64,000 nucleotides of DNA, taken from the NCBI GenBank assembly GCA_049296695.1, contig JBAQSX010000179.1:1-64000 (forward strand), written 5' to 3'. The translations under genes and the position numbers were made by a program. How positions within the stretch are numbered: position 1 is the first letter of the stretch; each line of letters begins with the position of its first letter. Below, one piece after another: positions 56,665-64,000 of the stretch. This DNA comes from UBA10906 sp049296695. GTDB lineage: Bacteria; Pseudomonadota; Gammaproteobacteria; Methylococcales; Methylomonadaceae. The notes under the pieces were generated by a model. That model was not told the origin of the DNA. It searched no databases and saw nothing but the letters and a program-made list of their open reading frames with translations.

Positions 56665-58221
56665 TTATTTTGTACGCACCAATTCTAAATTGGCTTTATA
56701 AAATTGCAAAGTAGCATTATTGCTATCGACCAACTGACTTAATAGAGTCACTGCCTGTTCAATAGAATCTATGGCTTTTGTTGATTCTTCCAAAGCATAC
56801 CACGCCAAACCGATATTATTTAAATCTCTCGCAATATCGGGATGTTTTTCAGCTTCGATTTTTTTATCTATCTCAAATGCCTGTTGATAACACAATAGCG
56901 CGTTTTGATAATCAGCCAAACTATACCACGCCCCACCGATATTATTTAAACTCGTAGCTATAATAGGATGCTGTTCACCTAACAGTTTCTTATGAATCAC
57001 TAAGGCTTGCTGATAATAATCAATGGCTTTTTGATACTCACCTAAACTTTTCCATGCCAAAGCTAGATTATTTAAATTATTAGCGAGCGTATCAGCTTGG
57101 GTATTGGGATTTTTTTTAGCTATTTCTAAAGCCTGTTGATAATAATCAATGGCTTTTTGATAGTTAGCTAAATGATACCAAGCTAGAGCCAAATTATTCA
57201 AATTCGCGGCAATATTGCTTGGTTGCGCATCAAGGTTTTTTTGATTAATCGCTAAGGCTTGCTCATAATAATTAACCGCTTTTTGATAGTCACCGACACT
57301 ATCCCACGCTAAACCGAGATTATTTAAACTAGTGGCAATATTGAGATGCTGTTCACCAATATTGTGTTTATCAATTACTAAAGCTTGTTCATAATAACTA
57401 ATCGCTTTTTGATGATTGCCTAAAATATCCCACGCTGAACCTAAATTATTTAAACTCACCGCGACACTGGGATGCCATTCGCCATAACTTTTTTGCTTAA
57501 TCGCTAAAGCTTGCTCATAATAACTTATTGCTTGGCTATACTCTTTTAAATTTTGCCATGCTTGCCCTAAATTATTTAAACTAATGGCTACAGTAGGATG
57601 GGTTTCACCGACATTTTTTTTCAATAAAGCCAAAGCTTGCTCATAATAAACAATCGCTTGTTTATAATCCCCTGTATTATTTAATTGATAACCCAGTTCA
57701 TTTAAATATTCGGGATTATCAGGGGCTAATTGCAGTGCTTGTTGATAATAAGTTTTCGCGCTGGCAGTTTCTAATTGTAAGCTTTTAAGCCCTGCCAAAG
57801 TAAAATTATCAGCGGCGGTTTGTTTTGTTGATGCTAATTTAGTTTCTAAGGCTTGTTTTAACAGTATTTCTGCCGCATCAAAATCGGCAATTTTTAATAA
57901 ATCTTCGATTTTTTGGGCAGTTATATCATTACGTTGCGTTAATTGCTGTTGTAATGCTTTATATTTAGTGACTAATTCTTCTAATTGTCGCGCTCTTTGA
58001 CTGGGTTCTATGGCTTTTGCAGTTAATATTTGATTGAATTTATCAATTATAACTTGCGCGATACCATAATAACTATTGCTATTAATTGAAGCGGTCATGG
58101 CAGGGGTTTTATCATCACTGAGACTGCTAACGGTTTTTTTAGGGCTGTGTTTTTTTGCTAAAGCAAACGGTGAAATTAACAGACTGGTGCAACTTAGTAG
58201 TAATAAGAGATATTTAAACAT
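56665..58221 (-). CDS. Secreted tetratricopeptide protein, kinesin-light-chain type
   Basis: 518 residues. Signal peptide MFKYLLLLLSCTSLLISPFALA. Residues about 155-500 hold about eight 42-residue TPR units of the type SLNNLGLAWDSVGDYQKAVN, then YYEQALAINQKN (TPR_12). They resemble one another strongly. The N-terminal third is a helical, Gln-rich region (RQLEELVTKYKALQQQLTQR). It should be a periplasmic or exported scaffold. It has no enzymatic domain, and its repeats are of a different length class from those in the caspase protein at 60126-63287. Confidence 0.85.
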   Translation of the reverse strand: MFKYLLLLLSCTSLLISPFALAKKHSPKKTVSSLSDDKTPAMTASINSNSYYGIAQVIIDKFNQILTAKAIEPSQRARQLEELVTKYKALQQQLTQRNDITAQKIEDLLKIADFDAAEILLKQALETKLASTKQTAADNFTLAGLKSLQLETASAKTYYQQALQLAPDNPEYLNELGYQLNNTGDYKQAIVYYEQALALLKKNVGETHPTVAISLNNLGQAWQNLKEYSQAISYYEQALAIKQKSYGEWHPSVAVSLNNLGSAWDILGNHQKAISYYEQALVIDKHNIGEQHLNIATSLNNLGLAWDSVGDYQKAVNYYEQALAINQKNLDAQPSNIAANLNNLALAWYHLANYQKAIDYYQQALEIAKKNPNTQADTLANNLNNLALAWKSLGEYQKAIDYYQQALVIHKKLLGEQHPIIATSLNNIGGAWYSLADYQNALLCYQQAFEIDKKIEAEKHPDIARDLNNIGLAWYALEESTKAIDSIEQAVTLLSQLVDSNNATLQFYKANLELVRTK

Positions 58222-58681
58222 GGCGGATTAGTTTTTATGACAAGAGCTGTTTTATAAATAAAGGTTATTTTCTAGCAAAAATGCTATAGTAAACATTATA
58301 AATTAGAGCTTATTTTAATTCAAAAGAAGTTAATCTATTTCATAACTATTGCGCTTTTTTGTGTCAGAATCAGGATTCACAGAATTTTCATAATAAATTC
58401 TGTGAATCTTTAAATCTTGTAAATCCTGATTCTGATAATAGAATAATTAAAACAAGCTAAGTAGTTAATCTATTTCTATGTTACAGGGTTTTCACAACGA
58501 TTAGTTATTAAAAGATACGTCATTCCAGCATGGATGCTGGAATCCAGTTACAGGGATGTATTTATAATCGTTACCATCCGTGGTTTCTGGATTTCGGCAT
58601 CCATGCCGAAATGACGTAATCTAGTAATTGATTTTGATTGAAAACCCTGTAATTCAACCCCCCAAAACCTAATAAATTCTC
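58222..58681. repeat. 460-bp gap with a family-A hairpin and a REP-like inverted pair
   Basis: Family A lies at 58363-58437 (GTCAGAATCAGGATT to AATCCTGATTCTGATA). At 58519-58617 are CGTCATTCCAGCATGGATGC, TGGAATCCAGT and, after a spacer, CTGGATTTCGGCATCCATGC followed by CGAAATGACG. The outer words CGTCATT and AATGACG and the inner GCATGGATGC/GCATCCATGC are inverted, a common REP-like design. The rarA promoter should lie in the last 60 bases. Confidence 0.75.
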
Positions 58682-59992
58682 ATGACAACTAATTTTTATA
58701 AACCCCTAGCCGATAGAATGCGCCCGCGCCAATTAACTGAATATATCGGACAACAGCATTTATTAGCAACAGGTAAACCTTTATATAACGCCATTAATTC
58801 AGGGCGTTTGCATTCCATGATATTGTGGGGTTCAACAGGCACAGGTAAAACCACTTTAGCGCGATTAATTGCCAGCCAATCTAATGCCGAATTTATTGCA
58901 CTATCGGCAGTATTAGCAGGGGTTAAAGATATTCGTGACGCGGTGGCTATGGCAAAAACTCGCCAGCAAATCGAAAAGCGGCGCACGGTATTATTTATTG
59001 ATGAAGTGCATCGGTTTAATAAAGCCCAACAAGATGCTTTTTTACCGCATATTGAAGACGGCACTATTTATTTTATTGGCGCGACTACTGAAAATCCCTC
59101 GTTTGCCTTAAATAATGCTTTATTATCCAGAGCCAGAGTTTATGTATTAAAAGTTTTATCGATTGATGAATTACTGCTTATTATTAATACTACTCTAAAA
59201 GATACTGAGCGCGGTTTAGGACAATGGCAATTAATAATCCCTAACGATATTCAATTACAATTCGCTCAGGCGAGTGATGGTGATGCGCGGCGATTATTAA
59301 ATTTATTAGAAATAGCCGCTGAATTGGCAAGCTCTATTAATAGCAATACCATTAATGAAAGCATTGCCAGCGAAGTATTAACTAATGGCGTGCGCCGTTT
59401 TGATAAAGGCGGTGATGAGTTTTACGCGCAAATATCAGCATTACATAAAGCGGTGCGTGGTAGTTCACCTGATGCGGCTCTTTATTGGTTATGTCGTATG
59501 ATAGATGGCGGTTGTGATTTGAATTATTTAGCGCGGCGTATTACTCGAATTGCCTCAGAAGATATTGGTAATGCTGACCCACGCGCTTTGCAATTGAGTT
59601 TAAATGCGTGGGATTCGGCGCAACGTTTGGGGAGTCCTGAGGGGGAATTAGCTTTGGCGCAAGCGGTAATGTATTTAGCCTGCGCTCCGAAAAGTAATGC
59701 AGTCTATATGGCGTATTTACAAGCAATGGCAGATATTAAAAATACGGGTAGTTTAGATGTGCCTTTACATTTAAAACCCGCGCCGACAAAATTAATGAAG
59801 AATTTAGATTATGGTAAAGCCTATCGTTATGCTCACGATGAGCCTGAGGCTTATGCTGCTGGTGAAAATTATTTTCCCGAAGAATTAAAAAATACTCAGT
59901 ATTATTATCCGACTAATCGGGGATTAGAAATTAAAATTAGTGAGAAATTAAAACATTTAAAAGCATTAGATGAAAAGTTTTTAAATGAATAA
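58682..59992 (+). CDS. rarA: Replication-associated recombination AAA ATPase
   Basis: 436 residues. N-terminal PLADRMRPRQLTEYIGQQHL is typical of RarA/MgsA. Walker A is GSTGTGKTTLARL (a Ser where most have Pro), Walker B is VLFIDEVHRFNKAQQDAFL, sensor 1 GATTENPSFALN, and the C-terminal tetramer domain has GGCDLNYLARRITRIASEDI and YFPEEL. It works at stalled forks with SSB. Usual neighbours (lolA, serS) are not present here. Confidence 0.95.
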   Translation: MTTNFYKPLADRMRPRQLTEYIGQQHLLATGKPLYNAINSGRLHSMILWGSTGTGKTTLARLIASQSNAEFIALSAVLAGVKDIRDAVAMAKTRQQIEKRRTVLFIDEVHRFNKAQQDAFLPHIEDGTIYFIGATTENPSFALNNALLSRARVYVLKVLSIDELLLIINTTLKDTERGLGQWQLIIPNDIQLQFAQASDGDARRLLNLLEIAAELASSINSNTINESIASEVLTNGVRRFDKGGDEFYAQISALHKAVRGSSPDAALYWLCRMIDGGCDLNYLARRITRIASEDIGNADPRALQLSLNAWDSAQRLGSPEGELALAQAVMYLACAPKSNAVYMAYLQAMADIKNTGSLDVPLHLKPAPTKLMKNLDYGKAYRYAHDEPEAYAAGENYFPEELKNTQYYYPTNRGLEIKISEKLKHLKALDEKFLNE

Positions 59993-60011
59993 TAGAGAAA
60001 TAATAAACAAG

Positions 60012-60100
60012 CTGGAGTGCAATAGCTTTAGCTATTGGCTAATTATCGCATTTTGTAATTGTTACACAGCGGAATCAAAAATCATGATTTTTGACTCCAG
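60012..60100. repeat. Family-D-like long hairpin between rarA and the caspase gene
   Basis: The ends CTGGAGT and ACTCCAG are inverted. Inside are AATAGCTTTAGCTATT and AATCAAAAATCATGATTTTT palindromes. It lies between convergent genes and may terminate both. Confidence 0.55.
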
Positions 60101-60125
60101 TCTATAATCGCGTTTTAATTGCCAC

Positions 60126-63100
60126 TTATTGCAACGCTTTAATAACAACTTGCACCCAATTTAAATCTTTTTGTGCCTGTGCATTTAATTTATCGCTTGC
60201 TAATTGCTGCGCAATAATTAAGGCTTGATTAAAATAGTCCAATGCCTTAGCTTTTTGTTTTAATTGCTCATAGAGATTTCCTAGTTTTATATAACTAACC
60301 AATAAATCCCGTTGCGCCTGAGCATTATCTTTATCCTGCGTGGCGATTTGCTGTAACAATTTTGATGATTGCTGATAATAGTCTAAGGCTTTGGTGGTAT
60401 CACCGCGTTTTAAATAAATATCGCCTAATTTATTAAGACTAACCGATAAATCCCGTTGCGCCTCAGTATTATCTTTATCCTGCGTGGCGATTTGCTGTAA
60501 CAATTTTGATGATTGCTGATAATAATCTAAGGCTTTGCTGGTATCACCGAGTTTTAAATAAATATTGCCTAATTTATTAAGACTAACCGATAAAGCACGT
60601 TGCGCTGATATATCACTTTTATCATTACTCGCCAATTTACTTAAAATATCAAACTCCATTTTATAAGCACTTAACGCCTCATTAGATTTTTTTAACACTA
60701 AATTAATATCGCCCATTCTCTCATAACTAAAAGCTAAATCCCGTTGCGCCCCAGTATTATCTTTATCCTGCGTGGCGATTTGCTGGAATAATTTTGATGA
60801 TTGCTCATAATAGTCTAAGGCTTTAGGGGTATCGGCTAATACCTTTAAATAAATATCAGCTACGTTATTATAATTAACGCTTCTTTCTCTTAGTGCTTCA
60901 TTATCGTTTGGACTTAACGCATAAATTGTATTTAACGCCTTTATATTATATTCTAAAATACCAGCCGTTATAATTGCTGTTTTGGGAATTCTCGCTAAAG
61001 CCTCAGGTACTTCATAAGTAAATTGATTAATAACATCTAAGGCTAATTTTTTTTGTTGCTCAGCGCGTTTTGCCTCGCGCTCGGCGGTTTGTTGTTGCCA
61101 AAAACTAAACGCCGCCAACGCTGAAATAGACACAGAAAAACTAATTAACGCAATAATAAGCATTCGCCGCCGTTTATTAGCGGTTTTTAATTCTTGTTGT
61201 TTTAATGCAATACTATTTTCAATAAACTCAAGTTCTTGTTGATTAAGCTGCTCTTGATAAGTTTTTAACTGCTCTTGGGCATTTACTAATTTCGCGCCAC
61301 GCAATAATAATTCTTTATCAAAATTCGTTTCCCGCCATTCTTTTTCAGCAGATGTTAATTTATCATGCCATGTTTTAAATTCTCTATTCTCAGTCAACCA
61401 GTTTCGCAATAATGCCCAATGTTGAATTAACGCCTCGTGGGCAATATCTATCACATTATTATGCAACACTGCCAGCGCGTCACGTTGTTGCACCGCGCCG
61501 CTCACCACTAAACGCGCATTACTCAATATCAATAATACTTGCGTTAATAATGCTTCATTAAGGCGTTGGCTAATTAATTGTTTTTGCGTCACCCGCCGCC
61601 GTGTATCTTGTGTGCCTTCACCTAACTGCACCAAACTTAAAAAAATAGTTTGCGCGGCTAATTGTTGTGGCTCAGTTAAAGTATTAAACACCGTATTCGC
61701 ATGATATTCTAACGCGCCATATAAACCATTTCGCGCACTATAGGCTTTAATATTTAATTGATTGCTGTGCCATAATTGCCGTAATAACTCTTGCAATAAC
61801 GGCAAATAACCATAACCTAGTTTAGTATCCGCTATTAATTGTTTCACTAATTCAGGCTCTAAAGTAACCCCTAAAGCTTGCGCGGGTTTAGTAATGGCAT
61901 TATATAATTCAGTCTCAGTTAAAGGCGGCACAGTAATTAAATTAGCTTGAATTAATTTAGCCAGCCCGTAATAATTCTGCTCGGTGCATTTAGCTAAAAA
62001 ATCAGCGCGTAGGCTAATAATTAAACAAAAATCTTTTGTTAAATCCAATAATGGCAAAATACACCCTAAAAAATCTAGGCGTTTGGTTTCATTAGTGCAT
62101 AAAGTGAATAATTCTTCAAATTGGTCAACAAATAAAACCACTTTGGTCTGTTTTATAGTAATTAACGTTTTTAAACCTTGTGCGCCATCGTTTAATAACG
62201 CTAAAGCGGTTTTTAATTGCTGTGCTTGCTCAATATCATTGGCAGTTTTATCAACAAAACCATAAGCCAAACTTTGCAATGGCTCATCGGTTGGGGTAAT
62301 AATAAATTGTTGCCACGCGCTAGAATGACTATTTTTTAAACCCGCTTGTAATTGATATAACAAACCCGCTCTAATTACCGATGATTTACCACTACCCGAC
62401 GCGCCTAATACCGCTAAAAAATTATGTTCTCGACTATGGGCTAATAACTCATCGGTTAATTGTTCGCGTCCATAAAAATTAAGCGCGTCGGTTTGATTAC
62501 AATCAAAATAAAACAATCCTTTATAAGGACAGGGTTTGTCTTGATTAATAGTAGCTAATGGTTTTTCTTGATGACGATTAAAGGTTAATTCAATTGCCTC
62601 ACCACTATTTAATGCCATAGGGGCTTGAGTAGTGGTTTTTAATTGCGTATTAATAAATTCAGTTAAGGCTAAATTAGTGACGCTGGTTTGATGGGTGCAA
62701 TCTAAACCCTGTAATAATACTTGCGTTAATACCCCATGATTACCCGCTACTTCTTCATAAGCCACTTCAAAAGCGCGTGAGGCGGTAATAAAACAACGAT
62801 TACGCGCTAAACCTTTATCGCTAGGGTCGGCTTCATTAAAATTAATCAAACCGCCGCTATAACAACAATCTAACCAAATAATTTGCGTTTTAATCGGGCT
62901 TTGTTGTAATAATTCGCGCAACCAGCGCAATGATAATCCCCAAACATTCTCTAAATTAATATCGCTAGTCGCTAAAAAACTTTCATCTAAACCATCATTA
63001 TCACGCACTCCATGCCCTGCAAAATAAAATAAAGCCACATCAGGAATTTGCTCACTATTGGGTTTGAATAATTGTAAGAGAGCTTTTTTTAATTGCGACA

Positions 63101-63287
63101 GGCTTACTTGCGCTTTTGCATCAATAGTAATCTGTTCATTAATTACTGTTTCGGCAAGGCGGGTAATTCTAAATTCGCCTTGGGTTTCTAATAATTGTGC
63201 AATTGCCTGTGCATCTTTAGCGGGTAGCGATAATGAATTTAAACGCGGATACTGATTAATTCCAACAATTAAGGCATGGCGGCTCAT
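60126..63287 (-). CDS. Caspase-like protease / nSTAND NTPase / TPR protein
   Basis: 1053 residues. The caspase-like (C14) domain (1-235) has His92 in YFAGHGVRD and Cys142 in WLDCCYSGG, the catalytic pair. An nSTAND-type NTPase follows (about 253-690): CPYKGLFYFD, FYGRE, Walker A GASGSGKSSVIRAG (295-308), Walker B VVLFVDQFEELFTL. A membrane helix lies about 705-727 after a charged coiled segment, then a TPR region (about 790-1053). STAND proteins with protease effectors are sensor-executioners in bacterial conflict and immunity. It is divergent from the Trypco1-like gene. No signal peptide, so the protease faces the cytoplasm. Confidence 0.88.
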   Translation of the reverse strand: MSRHALIVGINQYPRLNSLSLPAKDAQAIAQLLETQGEFRITRLAETVINEQITIDAKAQVSLSQLKKALLQLFKPNSEQIPDVALFYFAGHGVRDNDGLDESFLATSDINLENVWGLSLRWLRELLQQSPIKTQIIWLDCCYSGGLINFNEADPSDKGLARNRCFITASRAFEVAYEEVAGNHGVLTQVLLQGLDCTHQTSVTNLALTEFINTQLKTTTQAPMALNSGEAIELTFNRHQEKPLATINQDKPCPYKGLFYFDCNQTDALNFYGREQLTDELLAHSREHNFLAVLGASGSGKSSVIRAGLLYQLQAGLKNSHSSAWQQFIITPTDEPLQSLAYGFVDKTANDIEQAQQLKTALALLNDGAQGLKTLITIKQTKVVLFVDQFEELFTLCTNETKRLDFLGCILPLLDLTKDFCLIISLRADFLAKCTEQNYYGLAKLIQANLITVPPLTETELYNAITKPAQALGVTLEPELVKQLIADTKLGYGYLPLLQELLRQLWHSNQLNIKAYSARNGLYGALEYHANTVFNTLTEPQQLAAQTIFLSLVQLGEGTQDTRRRVTQKQLISQRLNEALLTQVLLILSNARLVVSGAVQQRDALAVLHNNVIDIAHEALIQHWALLRNWLTENREFKTWHDKLTSAEKEWRETNFDKELLLRGAKLVNAQEQLKTYQEQLNQQELEFIENSIALKQQELKTANKRRRMLIIALISFSVSISALAAFSFWQQQTAEREAKRAEQQKKLALDVINQFTYEVPEALARIPKTAIITAGILEYNIKALNTIYALSPNDNEALRERSVNYNNVADIYLKVLADTPKALDYYEQSSKLFQQIATQDKDNTGAQRDLAFSYERMGDINLVLKKSNEALSAYKMEFDILSKLASNDKSDISAQRALSVSLNKLGNIYLKLGDTSKALDYYQQSSKLLQQIATQDKDNTEAQRDLSVSLNKLGDIYLKRGDTTKALDYYQQSSKLLQQIATQDKDNAQAQRDLLVSYIKLGNLYEQLKQKAKALDYFNQALIIAQQLASDKLNAQAQKDLNWVQVVIKALQ
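60304..60830 (-). repeat. 144-bp near-identical repeats in the caspase-protein TPR region
   Basis: The unit is 48 codons (SVSLNKLGDIYLKRGDTTKA, then LDYYQQSSKLLQQIATQDKD). Copies starting near 60304 and 60448 are almost identical in DNA over about 90 bases. A further close copy begins near 60740, with a diverged copy between. The first two must be a recent duplication. Confidence 0.85.
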
Positions 63288-63358
63288 AATATTTGTGTAG
63301 GGCTGAATTATTTGTTAAGCTCTTTATACAATATTTTTTTATTTTCTGCGAGTTATTT
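63288..63358. promoter_or_regulatory. Divergent promoter region between caspase and Trypco1-like genes
   Basis: Only 71 bp separate the two starts, so both promoters must overlap, which suggests joint control. The plus strand holds TTGTTA (63311-63316) and TACAAT (63326-63331), a possible but tightly spaced hexamer pair. The ribosome site for the right gene is GCGAG near 63348. Confidence 0.4.
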
Positions 63359-63730
63359 ATGACACAATTGCAACAAATTCAATTAGAAGACGGTACTTTA
63401 ATTTATATTGAAGCGGGTGATATTAATCCAACGCCTAATAATCCAACAACTGAAAATAATGGACGCACTAGCCGCAGTATTACTCAAAATACTGCTCAAA
63501 CTATTCAACACTTTGCAGGTTTGCAAGATACGATTAAAGCCTTTGCTGTTTATAGTTTAAATTCATTTAAAACTATCGCTACTGCCAATGTCGATAAAGT
63601 GACTTTAGAATTTGGCGTTAATATTGGCGGAGAAATGGGGATTCCGTATATTACTAAAGGCTCAGTAGGTAGTAATTTAAAAATTACTGTGGAATGTTCG
63701 TTTAAAGATGATGGGACTAATGAATCATAA
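63359..63730 (+). CDS. Trypco1-like (CU044_2847 type) small protein
   Basis: 123 residues from MTQLQQIQLEDG. An upstream frame from 63293 adds an unlikely hydrophobic leader and lacks a ribosome site. The pattern, a beta start with QLEDGTLIYIEAG, a middle helix (QHFAGLQDTIKAFAVYSL) and strands VTLEFGVNIGGEMGIPYITK and SNLKITVECSF, matches the trypsin-co-occurring domain 1 family. That family is found next to caspase, trypsin and NTPase genes in predicted conflict systems. It is transcribed divergently from the caspase gene and may regulate or trigger it. Confidence 0.72.
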   Translation: MTQLQQIQLEDGTLIYIEAGDINPTPNNPTTENNGRTSRSITQNTAQTIQHFAGLQDTIKAFAVYSLNSFKTIATANVDKVTLEFGVNIGGEMGIPYITKGSVGSNLKITVECSFKDDGTNES

Positions 63731-63782
63731 AATCATGAGTGCTTTTTATAATTATTAGTTTTGTAAAGATGTTGCAGTGAAA

Positions 63783-63807
63783 AGACGTTGCGGTGCAACG
63801 TCTCTAC
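63783..63807. repeat. Family-B palindrome, second copy
   Basis: GACGTTGC-GGT-GCAACGTC followed by TCTAC, matching the copy at 2064-2088 except for the centre. It lies between the Trypco1-like gene and the hflD stop, which converge. Confidence 0.7.
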
Positions 63808-63829
63808 TTAAATAAGGTATTACTTGTTT

Positions 63830-64000
63830 TTAAAGCTGTTGTTGCAATAACTGTAACTGAGCATAAATTTTTTTACGATAAAATAAAAACTTCCACCGCG
63901 TACCGCCGCATTGTCGCCATAATAAAGCCGAACGTATTCCTGCTAATAAACAAGCGCGTACTTTATTGGCTATATCAATTCTCGATAAATAATCAGCATC
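63830..64000 (-). CDS. hflD: High-frequency lysogenization protein HflD, C-terminal part
   Basis: Only the last 56 codons are in the window, and the gene runs off the right edge. They contain IDIANKVRACLLAGIRSALL and WRQCGGTRWKFLFYRKKIY, matching the end of HflD/YcfC, where NKIRALLLAGIRAAVLWRQ-type sequence is conserved. In gammaproteobacteria hflD usually lies between mnmA and purB, which would be expected next. HflD is a membrane-peripheral protein that affects phage lambda CII in Escherichia coli. Its general role is unclear. Confidence 0.75.
   Translation of the reverse strand, partial: DADYLSRIDIANKVRACLLAGIRSALLWRQCGGTRWKFLFYRKKIYAQLQLLQQQL

Overview
The window is a contiguous, fairly AT-rich bacterial chromosome segment. 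The conserved ruvCAB-ybgC-tolQRAB-pal-cpoB-queE-queC block, plus rarA, apt and the 3' end of hflD, points to a gammaproteobacterium. A complete hopanoid locus (squalene synthase, squalene-hopene cyclase, HpnG, HpnH, HpnN), a large sensory gene complement, caspase and TPR proteins and very many short intergenic palindromes together suggest a Thiotrichales/Beggiatoaceae-like lineage. That placement is inference from gene content and style, not from a marker comparison.

Layout. 1-4.2 kb: the tail of an IS110-type transposase, a PP2C phosphatase/Ser-Thr kinase fusion, a phosphomannomutase and a secreted CAP-domain protein. 4.4-16.1 kb: one long minus-strand array, ruvC-ruvA-ruvB-ybgC-tolQ-tolR-tolA-tolB-pal-cpoB-queE-[ptuA-ptuB]-queC, in which a Septu-like ATPase/HNH defence pair sits between queE and queC. 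16.2-29.9 kb: the hopanoid/outer-membrane lipid region. hpnN is separated from the squalene synthase-shc-hpnG operon by an accessory patch holding a MazF-like toxin-antitoxin pair, a GIY-YIG protein, a frameshifted DUF4258/YgiT pair and a decayed hpnG fragment. A deacetylase and a formyltransferase are translationally coupled to hpnG. Divergently lie hpnH, an MlaC/HpnM protein and MlaA. 30-31.2 kb: apt and a pterin dehydratase.

31.7-46.99 kb: a plus-strand chemosensory locus (PatA-like regulator, CheB-like protein, chemoreceptor, CheW, CheY, CheA, second CheB-like protein, ParA-like ATPase) running directly into a NitT/TauT-type ABC transporter. Both CheB-like proteins lack the catalytic Ser and His, and no cheR is present. 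47.2-54.6 kb: a partner-switching region. It holds a CBS-SpoIIE phosphatase on the plus strand and, convergent to it, a minus-strand set: membrane PilJN/PAS/SpoIIE/HATPase protein, STAS domain fused to a PhnD-like binding-protein fold with no signal peptide, small secreted protein, and PstS-like/OmpA fusion. I regard this set as the best candidate for an undescribed signalling system.

55-64 kb: an alpha-oxoamine synthase, a TPR protein, rarA, a caspase-nSTAND-TPR protein divergent from a Trypco1-like small protein (a likely conflict or cell-death module), and the 3' end of hflD.

Almost every intergenic gap holds members of a few recurring palindromic repeat families, called A to F here, several of them nested. 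I saw no rRNA, tRNA or CRISPR array.
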